Assembly: GCA_023411375.1 (NCBI GenBank)
Contig: JAEYOW010000041.1
Location: 124,001-188,000 of the forward strand
DNA: 64,000 nucleotides
Source of the DNA: Bacillota bacterium
GTDB lineage: Bacteria; Bacillota; Clostridia; Christensenellales; Aristaeellaceae
Direction: 5' to 3'
Of the stretch, positions 23,109 to 30,013 are shown one piece after another; position 1 is the first letter of the stretch; every line of letters starts with the position of its first letter. A program made the position numbers and the translations under genes. The notes below the pieces were generated by a model. That model worked only from the letters and a program-made list of their open reading frames with translations. It was not told the DNA's origin and made no database searches.

Positions 23109-24623
23109 ATGAGAGTTTTGCTGGACACCAACATTATCATTTATCGCGAGAATAAGAAAATGACCAATTACAGCATTGGCCATTTGTTTCGCTGGCTTGA
23201 CAAGCTGAAGTATGACAAACTCATCCATCCGCTGTCTAAGAAGGAAATCGCGGAGTATCAGTCTGCCGATCCAGCTGAGGCCATGACTCTCAAACTCGAC
23301 GCATACCAAGAGTTGAAAACGCAGGCACCAGTGGCAGAGCAAGTGGCGGCGTTTACGGCGACAGTCGATAAAGATGAAAACGACAGAATCGACACCGCAC
23401 TGCTCAATGAAGTCTATCAAGGGCGCGTCGACCTACTTATTACTGAAGACAAGCGGCTCAGGCGAAAAGCCGAAGGACTCGGGCTTGGGCATAAAGTTCT
23501 CTCCATTAACGCCTTCTTGACAGTCGCCACGAGTGAGAATCCCGGTTTGATCGAATACAAGGCTCTTGCAGTACGAAAGGTAACAATCGGCGAAATTGAT
23601 GTACGAGATGCTTTCTTTGACAGTCTACGCGCCTCGTATGTTGGTTTCAACAGTTGGTTTAATCGCAAGTGTGACGAGGACGCTTATATATGCCATGACG
23701 ACACGGGTCAGTTACTTGGGTTTCTATATCTGAAAACAGAGAATGCGGACGAAAACTATAACGATATCACACCGGTATTCCGTCCAAAACGGCGCTTGAA
23801 AGTCGGTACCTTCAAAGTTGTTGCTACGGGTTTTCGGCTCGGCGAGCGGTTCATAAAGATTATACTGGATAACGCTATCGAGCGGAATGTCGACGAAGTG
23901 TACGTGACTTTGTTTGAAGACCGTCCGGAGCTTGAGACTCTCGCTACATTGCTCTCGCGCTGGGGTTTTGACAAATACGGCGTAAAAACTAGTACTGGTG
24001 AGACTGTGCTGACCAAGCAGATGAAGCAATATATCTCCAATCTCACTCCTCGTCAGAATTATCCGAACCTTATATACGGAATGCAAAAGTTCATACTACC
24101 AATTCTCCCGCAATACCATACATCCCTTTTGCCGGACTCAATTTTACGGAATGAAAACGAGAGCGATTTTCTGGCAAAAACACCATACCGCTATGCGCTG
24201 CAAAAAGTCTACATATCATTTGCACCGGAGAGGAATATCAGCCCTGGGGACATAGTTGTGTTTTACAGAACCGGTGTACAGGGTAACGCTGGGTACACGG
24301 CAGTATTGACATCTGTCGCAATCATCGAAGAAGCCATAAGCGGCTTCTCTTCTCGGGAAGATTACATGAGCCACGTTCAAAACAGGAGTGTATTCACGAA
24401 TAATGAGCTGGAGGAGTTCTGGAGGCGGTACAAAAGCAATCAGATTGTCCTGAAGTTTATTTTCGTAAAGAGTCTCGAAAAGCGCCCTATTTTAAAGTTT
24501 TTGTGGGATAATGATATTGTCGCGTTTCCGAACGGACCGAGACCTTTCACGCGTATATCGGACAATCAATTCAATATGATTTTAAGCGAGGCTCAGACTG
24601 ATTTGAGCCATTACTGGAGGTAA
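23109..24623 (+). CDS. PIN nuclease, GNAT-like and ASCH-like fusion protein
   Basis: A 504-residue protein with three parts. Residues 1-140 are a PIN ribonuclease: LLDTNIIIY, then DENDRIDTALL (around 90) and LLITEDKRLRRKA (around 112) supply the acidic residues. Residues about 165-310 look like a GNAT acetyltransferase (FKVVATGFRLGERFIKII, then the helix ending LSRWGFDKYG). Residues about 355-504 resemble a PUA/ASCH RNA-binding module (VYISFAPERNISPGDIVVFYR). PIN nucleases cut RNA and are common toxins. No VapB-like antitoxin is present; the flanking kinase-like and ASCH genes are candidate control partners (inference). Confidence 0.78.
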   Translation: MRVLLDTNIIIYRENKKMTNYSIGHLFRWLDKLKYDKLIHPLSKKEIAEYQSADPAEAMTLKLDAYQELKTQAPVAEQVAAFTATVDKDENDRIDTALLNEVYQGRVDLLITEDKRLRRKAEGLGLGHKVLSINAFLTVATSENPGLIEYKALAVRKVTIGEIDVRDAFFDSLRASYVGFNSWFNRKCDEDAYICHDDTGQLLGFLYLKTENADENYNDITPVFRPKRRLKVGTFKVVATGFRLGERFIKIILDNAIERNVDEVYVTLFEDRPELETLATLLSRWGFDKYGVKTSTGETVLTKQMKQYISNLTPRQNYPNLIYGMQKFILPILPQYHTSLLPDSILRNENESDFLAKTPYRYALQKVYISFAPERNISPGDIVVFYRTGVQGNAGYTAVLTSVAIIEEAISGFSSREDYMSHVQNRSVFTNNELEEFWRRYKSNQIVLKFIFVKSLEKRPILKFLWDNDIVAFPNGPRPFTRISDNQFNMILSEAQTDLSHYWR

Positions 24624-24628
24624 AATTC

Positions 24629-25039
24629 TTGGCATCAATATTATTGTCTATCAAGCCGGAGTATGTCGAGCGGATATTTTCCGGTTCTAAAAGATATGAG
24701 TTCCGAAAGAGGTTAGCCAACAAATCCGTCAGCAAAATTCTGATGTATTCGACTGCACCGATAATGAAAGTTGTCGGAGAGGTTCAGATTGTAGAAACGA
24801 TTTCGGCTTCGCCTACTGCTCTATGGCAAAGTACAAATAAATTTGCGGGAATCTCCCGTGATAAGTACCGGGAGTATTACAAAGGTTGCAAAGTCGCTTA
24901 TGCCTATCGATTAGGACAAGTGACGAGGTATGAACCGCCGAAAGAACTTAGCGAATTCAATATTAGTTTACCACCGCAATCGTTTATCTATTTGTCAGGA
25001 GATCGATTAGATAACGAAGCACTCAACGAAACCCTTTAA
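24629..25039 (+). CDS. Stand-alone ASCH/PUA-like domain protein
   Basis: A 136-residue ASCH-type domain. It begins ASILLSIKPEYVERIFSGSKRYEFRKR, the standard ASCH pattern in which a Lys/Arg-rich strand would contact RNA or a modified nucleotide, and continues with KILMYSTAPIMKVVGEVQIV. It starts at TTG 24629, nine bases after TGGAGG, five bases past the PIN gene stop, so translation is probably coupled. In this operon it may sense a nucleic acid or nucleotide and control the PIN protein. Function not established. Confidence 0.75.
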   Translation: MASILLSIKPEYVERIFSGSKRYEFRKRLANKSVSKILMYSTAPIMKVVGEVQIVETISASPTALWQSTNKFAGISRDKYREYYKGCKVAYAYRLGQVTRYEPPKELSEFNISLPPQSFIYLSGDRLDNEALNETL

Positions 25040-25122
25040 CGTATATTTTGTTAACGACTCTGCGCTGTGATGCCGTCGATATTAGATCGTCAAAGTATTT
25101 GAACGGAACAAAATGAATCCTT

Positions 25123-25171
25123 TTATTTTTCCTTGAACTCCGTTATTTTTCATAGAACTATTTTATTTTTC
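25123..25171. repeat. Three direct repeats at exact 20-bp spacing
   Basis: TTATTTTTC occurs at 25123, 25143 and 25163, each followed by related bases (CTTGAACT, ATAGAACT, CTCATAGG). The spacing is almost two helical turns, as in arm-type binding sites of recombinases near attachment sites. The site lies between the last accessory gene and the tRNA. Confidence 0.6.
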
Positions 25172-25231
25172 CTCATAGGGTATTCAAATTGCCCCTTGCA
25201 CCGGAAGTGCCGGAAAATCCCAACAACGCAA

Positions 25232-25297
25232 GAAAGCCTGCAATACAAAGGGCTTTGAATACCCCTACGGGGCAAATCCCTTGTATTGCAGGCTTTC
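25232..25297. repeat. Long inverted repeat next to the element boundary
   Basis: Arms of 20-21 bp (GAAAGCCTGCAATACAAAGGG at 25232-25252 less one base matches 25278-25297) around a 25-bp spacer. A second inverted pair GGGTATTCAAA lies at 25178-25188 and 25254-25264. It may be a two-way terminator or part of an attachment region. Apart from these repeats and the hairpin at 25320, the 316 bp between 25040 and 25355 hold no gene. Confidence 0.65.
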
Positions 25298-25319
25298 CTG
25301 ATACGCAAAATAAAAGAGT

Positions 25320-25350
25320 TGACCGAAGCATTGTATCAATGCTTCGGTCA
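25320..25350 (-). terminator. Strong terminator after tRNA-Ser
   Basis: Perfect 14-bp stem (TGACCGAAGCATTG) with a 3-nt loop, followed on the minus strand by ACTCTTTTATTTT, directly downstream of the tRNA. Confidence 0.85.
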
Positions 25351-25355
25351 AAATT

Positions 25356-25446
25356 TGGCGGAGAAGGTGGGATTCGAACCCACGGACGGGATTAACCGTC
25401 AAACGATTTCGAGTCGTTCTCGTTATGACCACTTCGATACTTCTCC
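25356..25446 (-). tRNA. tRNA-Ser (anticodon CGA)
   Basis: Complete minus-strand cloverleaf: acceptor GGAGAAG/CTTCTCC, anticodon stem AACGA/TCGTT with loop CTCGAAA giving CGA, a long variable arm typical of serine tRNAs (GACGG...CCGTC), T arm GTGGG-TTCGAAT-CCCAC and an encoded CCA end. It is the first host-like feature right of the accessory DNA. Its 3' end is the most likely integration site of the element (inference). Confidence 0.95.
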
Positions 25447-25532
25447 GTATATATCATCTACGCCGGACCTCCAAATGCCCTTTGGAAATTGGAGAGAACT
25501 GGCGGAGAGAACTGAGGTGAAAACCATGGGGT

Positions 25533-25561
25533 AGTATAGCACAAAAACCTAGTAAAATCAA
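25533..25561 (-). promoter_or_regulatory. Promoter of tRNA-Ser
   Basis: Minus strand TTGATT, 17-bp spacer, TATACT, about 80 nt before the tRNA 5' end. Its -35 overlaps a small AACCT/AGGTT hairpin with T-run that ends the decayed tRNA upstream. Confidence 0.75.
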
Positions 25562-25574
25562 GGTTCTCCGACGT

Positions 25575-25638
25575 GGAGCTTCTCGATGACCGACTTGATT
25601 TCGAGTCAGTCCCGTTATGACCACTTCGATACCGCTCC
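25575..25638 (-). pseudogene. Decayed tRNA-Ser(CGA) copy
   Basis: The 5' half (GGAGCGG acceptor, D arm, CTCGAAA anticodon loop) closely matches the intact tRNA at 25356-25446, but the sequence breaks after the anticodon loop. The stem has one extra A, the variable arm and TTCGAAT T-loop are missing, and only GCTCC remains of the 3' acceptor strand. It keeps a good promoter. It is probably a remnant of a tandem tRNA, perhaps hit by an earlier insertion. Confidence 0.7.
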
Positions 25639-25658
25639 ATATCGTTTAACCGCTCATT

Positions 25659-25687
25659 AGTATAGCATGCCGCGCGCTGCTTGGCAA
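25659..25687 (-). promoter_or_regulatory. Promoter of the decayed tRNA
   Basis: Minus strand TTGCCA, 17-bp spacer, TATACT, with TGC before the -10. It lies 21 bp upstream of the tRNA remnant. Confidence 0.75.
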
Positions 25688-25729
25688 GCAAAAAATACGC
25701 GTGTGCATATAGCGCGCGTACACTCCCGC

Positions 25730-26476
25730 TCAGTCCAGATAATACCGGGGCTTTCCCACACTGGCCTTTCGGTATTCAATCGCCTGAAAGGGACAGGCGC
25801 AGATGCAAGCCATGCAGTGCGTGCAACGGCTGCCCCAGGCGGGACGGCCCTCTTTGAGACGGATATTGTTCAGCGGGCAAAGGCGTTCGCACCTGCCGCA
25901 GCCCACACAGGCGTTGGTAACGCGAAAACCTTTCGCGGAAACGCAGAAGGGATAAAAAACCCGGTTGACAGGCCCGCTGAAAAGCCGGTCCCGGAGGCTG
26001 GGAACATACGAAGGAAACGCTTTTCGTTCCCGAATGCAGCGGGCAGCCAGCGATAGCGCGGGCTGGGCATCCGCTATGACGCGCTCCGCGGCCTCCCGTT
26101 CGGGCACGGGGAACATGGCGACATAGTTTTCGGGCATTACAACGGCCAGCAGGCCGCGAAAACGAAGCCCGATTTCCGCGCACAGCCTGCCGGCATATTG
26201 CGCGGCGTTTCCGGCAGCGTCACCGCAGGTCAGCACAAAGTAGGCATCCTTGCTGCCGCGAAAACGGGACGCGCGGATGAAATCCCGAACCAGACGCGGA
26301 AGCTGCCAAGCGTATGTGGGCGCAACAAACACATAGGGCGTGTCCGAAGTAAAATCACCCGTGCGGCCCGCCTTTAAATATTCGTTAATGGACACGGCGG
26401 GTTCCGCATCAAGCGCCTCAGCCAGCCGCCGGGCCGCATAGCGGCTGTTGCCCGTACCGGAAAAGAATAAAATCAT
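25730..26476 (-). CDS. EFR1-family flavodoxin-ferredoxin protein
   Basis: Electron-transfer protein of 248 residues. An N-terminal flavodoxin-like domain starts with the FMN phosphate loop FFSGTGNSRYAA. The C-terminus holds two 4Fe-4S motifs, CVGCGRCERLCPL and CTHCMACICACPF (residues about 190-235). This is the EFR1 family common in anaerobes; its redox partners are unknown. ATG 26476 follows GGAGG. It is the first clear chromosomal protein gene, with the GC-rich codon use of everything to the right. Confidence 0.9.
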   Translation of the reverse strand: MILFFSGTGNSRYAARRLAEALDAEPAVSINEYLKAGRTGDFTSDTPYVFVAPTYAWQLPRLVRDFIRASRFRGSKDAYFVLTCGDAAGNAAQYAGRLCAEIGLRFRGLLAVVMPENYVAMFPVPEREAAERVIADAQPALSLAARCIRERKAFPSYVPSLRDRLFSGPVNRVFYPFCVSAKGFRVTNACVGCGRCERLCPLNNIRLKEGRPAWGSRCTHCMACICACPFQAIEYRKASVGKPRYYLD

Positions 26477-26786
26477 CCTCTCTTTCCTCCTTGTGAAGCG
26501 TGCGTGGGTTGCGGGCGAGGCATCCGGCTGAGCCTGGCGCCTCGCGCTCCTGTTTCAAACAGTTTACGATAGAAAGAGCGGTTTCGCAACTCCTTTGAGG
26601 GAAATAGCAACTGCGGGCGCTGGCCGTATCAAAGCGGAGCCGATGAGGGATACTGCCGTCATTGCGGTTGCATCCTAAAAGACGCCCGGCGGCCCGCACC
26701 AGCGTTTCATCACAGCCCGGCCCGCGGGATATGCGCCGGGCAATGGCTGCAACCCCCCAAACGATGTTCGCCAAGGAGAAATCAAT
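26477..26786. other. Divergent intergenic region, nothing clear
   Basis: 310 bp between two divergent genes. I see no gene and no convincing promoter pair. A 7-bp GCCCGGC/GCCGGGC stem lies before rtcB. Confidence 0.5.
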
Positions 26787-27914
26787 ATGATTGAAATCAA
26801 GGGTGAATTTAATACGGCAAAGGTCTTTGCAAATAGTCTGGACGGCATAGCGGCGCAGCAGCTCCAAACCATGTGCGACCAGGCGTTTCTGCGCGGCTGC
26901 CGTATCCGCGTCATGCCGGATGCCCATGCGGGCAAGGGATGTACCATCGGCACCACCATGACCCTCCATGGCAGGGCGGTGCCAAACATGGTGGGCGTGG
27001 ATATCGGCTGCGGCATGGAAACGGCGGTGCTGGCCGACCGTAAGCTAGATCTGGAGGCGCTGGACCGGCTCGTGTACGCCGCCATCCCCGCGGGCACGCA
27101 AATCCGAAAACGGCCGCACCCTTATCAGGACCGGATCGACCTTCGGCAGCTTCGCAGTTACGGCAAAATCAACGGTGAGCGTGCGCGCATGTCCGTAGGC
27201 ACGCTGGGTGGAGGCAATCATTTCATCGAGGTGGACCGGGACGACGGGGGCGTCTTCTACCTGATTATTCATTCCGGCAGCCGGCATCTGGGTACGGAGG
27301 TGGCGGGCTGGTATCAGGCGGAGGGTTACCGCGCCCTTTGCGGCAGTGGCAAACGGCGGCACGAATCGGATATCCCCAAGGAGCTCGCCTATGTGGAGGG
27401 TGCTCTGTTTGACGATTACCTACATGACATGCGCCTCACCCAGCGCTTCGCGCTTCTTAACCGGCAGGCCATGATGGACGAGCTGATAAGGGGCCTGGGG
27501 TTAACGGCCGTTGAAACGATCTCCACCATCCATAATTACATCGATACAGACGCGATGATTTTACGCAAGGGAGCGGTTTCCGCCAGAGCGGGCGAGCGCC
27601 TGCTCATTCCCATCAACATGAGGGACGGCAGCCTGCTGTGCGTTGGACGGGGAAATGAGGATTGGAATTTTTCAGCGCCCCATGGCGCGGGACGTTTGAT
27701 GAGCCGCAAAGAGGCCGTGAGAACATTCGGCCTGGAGGCTTTCCGGCAGACCATGGAGGGGGTCTATACCACGTCCGTAGGGCGCGGCACGCTGGACGAG
27801 TGCCCCATGGCCTACAAGGGCATGGCGGAAATTGTGGATAACATCGGGCCCACAGCCGACATCGTCAGCCGACTGCGGCCCGTTTATAATTTCAAGGCTG
27901 GCGGACGCGCCTGA
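26787..27914 (+). CDS. rtcB: RtcB-family RNA ligase
   Basis: Joins RNA ends (2',3'-cyclic phosphate or 3'-phosphate with 5'-OH) using GTP and manganese. The 375-residue product has all signature blocks: MPDAHAGKGCTIG, VGVDIGCGM, GTLGGGNHFIEVD, IIHSGSRHLG and SAPHGAGR, where His near residue 299 would be the guanylated nucleophile. Shorter than E. coli RtcB (408), like other clostridial forms. ATG 26787 follows AAGGAG. No RtcA or RtcR gene lies nearby. In bacteria the role is usually RNA repair after nuclease stress. Confidence 0.95.
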   Translation: MIEIKGEFNTAKVFANSLDGIAAQQLQTMCDQAFLRGCRIRVMPDAHAGKGCTIGTTMTLHGRAVPNMVGVDIGCGMETAVLADRKLDLEALDRLVYAAIPAGTQIRKRPHPYQDRIDLRQLRSYGKINGERARMSVGTLGGGNHFIEVDRDDGGVFYLIIHSGSRHLGTEVAGWYQAEGYRALCGSGKRRHESDIPKELAYVEGALFDDYLHDMRLTQRFALLNRQAMMDELIRGLGLTAVETISTIHNYIDTDAMILRKGAVSARAGERLLIPINMRDGSLLCVGRGNEDWNFSAPHGAGRLMSRKEAVRTFGLEAFRQTMEGVYTTSVGRGTLDECPMAYKGMAEIVDNIGPTADIVSRLRPVYNFKAGGRA

Positions 27915-27938
27915 AGCATGCGCGTATCCAAACGGCGT

Positions 27939-28006
27939 TTGCAATTTCAATAAACAGGAGTATAATGACAAACGGCACCCCCCGCCCGCGTTAAGCGTGC
28001 GGGCGG
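27939..28006 (+). promoter_or_regulatory. Promoter and leader hairpin of the MATE gene
   Basis: TTGCAA, 16-bp spacer, TATAAT (27939-27966), followed in the leader by a perfect 8-bp hairpin CCGCCCGC/GCGGGCGG (27982-28006) about 30 bp before the start codon. There is no T-run, so the hairpin is not a classical terminator. Confidence 0.65.
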
Positions 28007-28037
28007 CATATGATGCATACAATAAAGGAAGGCCCCC

Positions 28038-29402
28038 ATGCACGAACGCGCTACCTTAATGACAGAAGGCTCCGTCTGGCGGCATATCGTCCGCTTCGCA
28101 ATGCCCGTATTCTGGGGCAATTTGTTTCAGCAGCTTTATAACGTGGTGGATTCGCTGGTTGTAGGCAACTTTCTGGGCAGCGACGCGCTGGCGGCGGTAG
28201 GCTCCTCCGGGAGCCTCATCTTTTTGCTGGTGGGATTGTTCAGCGGCATTTTTACAGGCGCGAGCGTGGTGATTTCCCGCTATTTCGGCGCGCATGATGA
28301 AGGGAACATGCGCGTTGCCATCCATACCACGGTGGCGTTTGGGCTTGCGGCCGGGGTCGTTCTTTCTGTGGCGGGCGTTTTTTTGACCCCCGCGATTCTT
28401 CGGTGGATGGGCACGCCTGAAAGCGTGCTGCCCAACTCGATTGTGTATTTCCGCATTTATTTTTCCGGCGTGATCTTTGTGGTGCTGTATAACACGGCCA
28501 CTGGAATCTTCCAGGCCGTCGGCGACAGCCGCCATCCGCTGTATTATTTGATCGTCTCCTCGTCGCTCAACGTTGTGCTCGACCTGCTGTTTGTGGCGGG
28601 CCTTGGCATGGGCGTGGATGGCGCGGCGCTGGCAACGGTGCTTTCGCAGGCGGCAAGCGCCGTGTTGGGGTTGCGCAGGCTGATGAATACCACCGGCGCC
28701 TACCGCGTGTGGCCGCGCAAGGTGCGCTTCAACCTGCCGATGCTTCGGCAGGTGCTTACCATGGGCATTCCCTCGGGCATCCAGAATTCCATTATCGCGA
28801 TTGCAAACGTGGTGGTGCAGTCCAGCATCAACCTGTACGGGGCTATGGCCGTCGCGGGCTGCGGCGCGTATTCCAAAATCGAGGGCTTCGGCTTTCTGCC
28901 CATCAGCAGCTTTGCACTGGCTCTGGCCACGTTTATCGGCCAAAACCTGGGCGCGAAGGAATATGAGCGCGCCAGGCGGGGCGCGCGCTTTGGCGTGCTG
29001 GCCTCCCTGCTGCTATCGGAGCTGATCGGCGGGGCCATCTACCTGCTTGCCCCGGCGCTGATTTCGCTGTTTAACGGCGACCCGCAGGTAGTGGCCTACG
29101 GCGCGCTACAGGCGCGAACGGTTACGCTGTTTTATTTTTTGCTGGCTTTTTCACACTGTATCGCGGGCGTTATGCGCGGCGCGGGCCGCGCGGTTGTGCC
29201 CATGGTGGTGATGCTGGTGTGCTGGTGCGTCATCCGCGTGGCCTATATCACGCTTGTCGCGAGGGATTCGGGCAACATCCAGATGATCTTCTGGGCCTAT
29301 CCCATGACGTGGACGTTAAGCTCCATCGCGTTTTTGATTTATTACCTCAAGGCTGACTGGCCTCATTACCTGGACCAGAAGCCGGCAAAAGAACGGGCAT
29401 AG
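28038..29402 (+). CDS. MATE-family multidrug efflux transporter
   Basis: Sodium- or proton-driven exporter of the inner membrane. The 454 residues form about 12 hydrophobic helices. The N-terminal MATE signature is clear (FAMPVFWGNLFQQLYNVVDSL, then VGNFLGSDALAAVGSSG), and the second half repeats it (MGIPSGIQNSIIAIANVVVQ). Members export cationic drugs and metabolites; the substrate cannot be read from sequence. ATG 28038 follows AAGGAAGG. It stands alone between rtcB and the MarR operon. Confidence 0.93.
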   Translation: MHERATLMTEGSVWRHIVRFAMPVFWGNLFQQLYNVVDSLVVGNFLGSDALAAVGSSGSLIFLLVGLFSGIFTGASVVISRYFGAHDEGNMRVAIHTTVAFGLAAGVVLSVAGVFLTPAILRWMGTPESVLPNSIVYFRIYFSGVIFVVLYNTATGIFQAVGDSRHPLYYLIVSSSLNVVLDLLFVAGLGMGVDGAALATVLSQAASAVLGLRRLMNTTGAYRVWPRKVRFNLPMLRQVLTMGIPSGIQNSIIAIANVVVQSSINLYGAMAVAGCGAYSKIEGFGFLPISSFALALATFIGQNLGAKEYERARRGARFGVLASLLLSELIGGAIYLLAPALISLFNGDPQVVAYGALQARTVTLFYFLLAFSHCIAGVMRGAGRAVVPMVVMLVCWCVIRVAYITLVARDSGNIQMIFWAYPMTWTLSSIAFLIYYLKADWPHYLDQKPAKERA

Positions 29403-29449
29403 GCAGTATCCTCCATACATTTGTTTACAAAAACTTTTTCCCGCTCCGC

Positions 29450-29478
29450 TTGACTTCATCTTTTTTGCTGCTTATAAT
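29450..29478 (+). promoter_or_regulatory. Promoter of the MarR-ABC operon
   Basis: TTGACT, 17-bp spacer, TATAAT. Just downstream GTTTGACGTACAAC (29479-29492) is an imperfect palindrome that could be the MarR operator. Confidence 0.75.
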
Positions 29479-29528
29479 GTTTGACGTACAACAGTTTTAC
29501 ATCCAACAATATGCAAAAGGAGGAAGAA

Positions 29529-29978
29529 ATGCAACCGAATCAACCGGTTCGAAGAAAGGTCGGAAAGGATATTCACCGCCTGTCCAACCATATCAAGCGC
29601 TATATGGATATCCACGGAAACCGCCGCAAAATCGAGGCGATCACAGGCAGCAACAGCTGGATCATCCGCTTCCTGTGCGAGCATGAGGGCCGCGACGTCT
29701 ATCAGAAGGATCTGGAGTCGGAATTCGGCATTACGCGCTCCACCGCGTCCAAGGTGCTTCGCCTGATGGAGCAAAAGGGCCTTGTGGCACGGGAGAGCGT
29801 CGCGCACGACGCGCGGCTTAAAAAGCTGGTGCTGACGGATAAATCCCGCGAGCTCTCCCTCCAAATGCAGCGCGACGGAGAGGCCATGGATCGCAGGCTT
29901 CTAAGCGGCTTCACCCCTTTAGAAGAGGAGCAGCTTTACCGTTTTTTGGACCGCATGCTAAGCAACCTGGAGGAATAG
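29529..29978 (+). CDS. MarR-family regulator of the adjacent ABC exporter
   Basis: A 149-residue winged-helix regulator: GITRSTASKVLRLMEQKGLVARE is the recognition helix and wing, then HDARLKKLVLTDKSREL as in MarR/SlyA proteins. The start is ATG 29529 with AAGGAGG seven bases upstream. It is the first gene of an operon with two ABC half-transporters 35 bp downstream, an arrangement in which MarR represses its own exporter until a toxic ligand binds (inference). Confidence 0.9.
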   Translation: MQPNQPVRRKVGKDIHRLSNHIKRYMDIHGNRRKIEAITGSNSWIIRFLCEHEGRDVYQKDLESEFGITRSTASKVLRLMEQKGLVARESVAHDARLKKLVLTDKSRELSLQMQRDGEAMDRRLLSGFTPLEEEQLYRFLDRMLSNLEE

Positions 29979-30013
29979 CCGGGTGTATTGCCCGCCAAAA
30001 AGGAGGTATCTCA

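Noticed and set aside
13755..25039. An integrase or excisionase gene for the element
   Set aside because: None of the proteins carries tyrosine or serine recombinase motifs; it must lie outside the window if it exists.
25189..25534. Plus-strand frames across the tRNA-Ser and its terminator
   Set aside because: They cover a tRNA and inverted repeats; no coding signal.
26418..27097. Minus-strand frames before and within rtcB
   Set aside because: No ribosome site or motif, and they overlap the conserved RtcB start.
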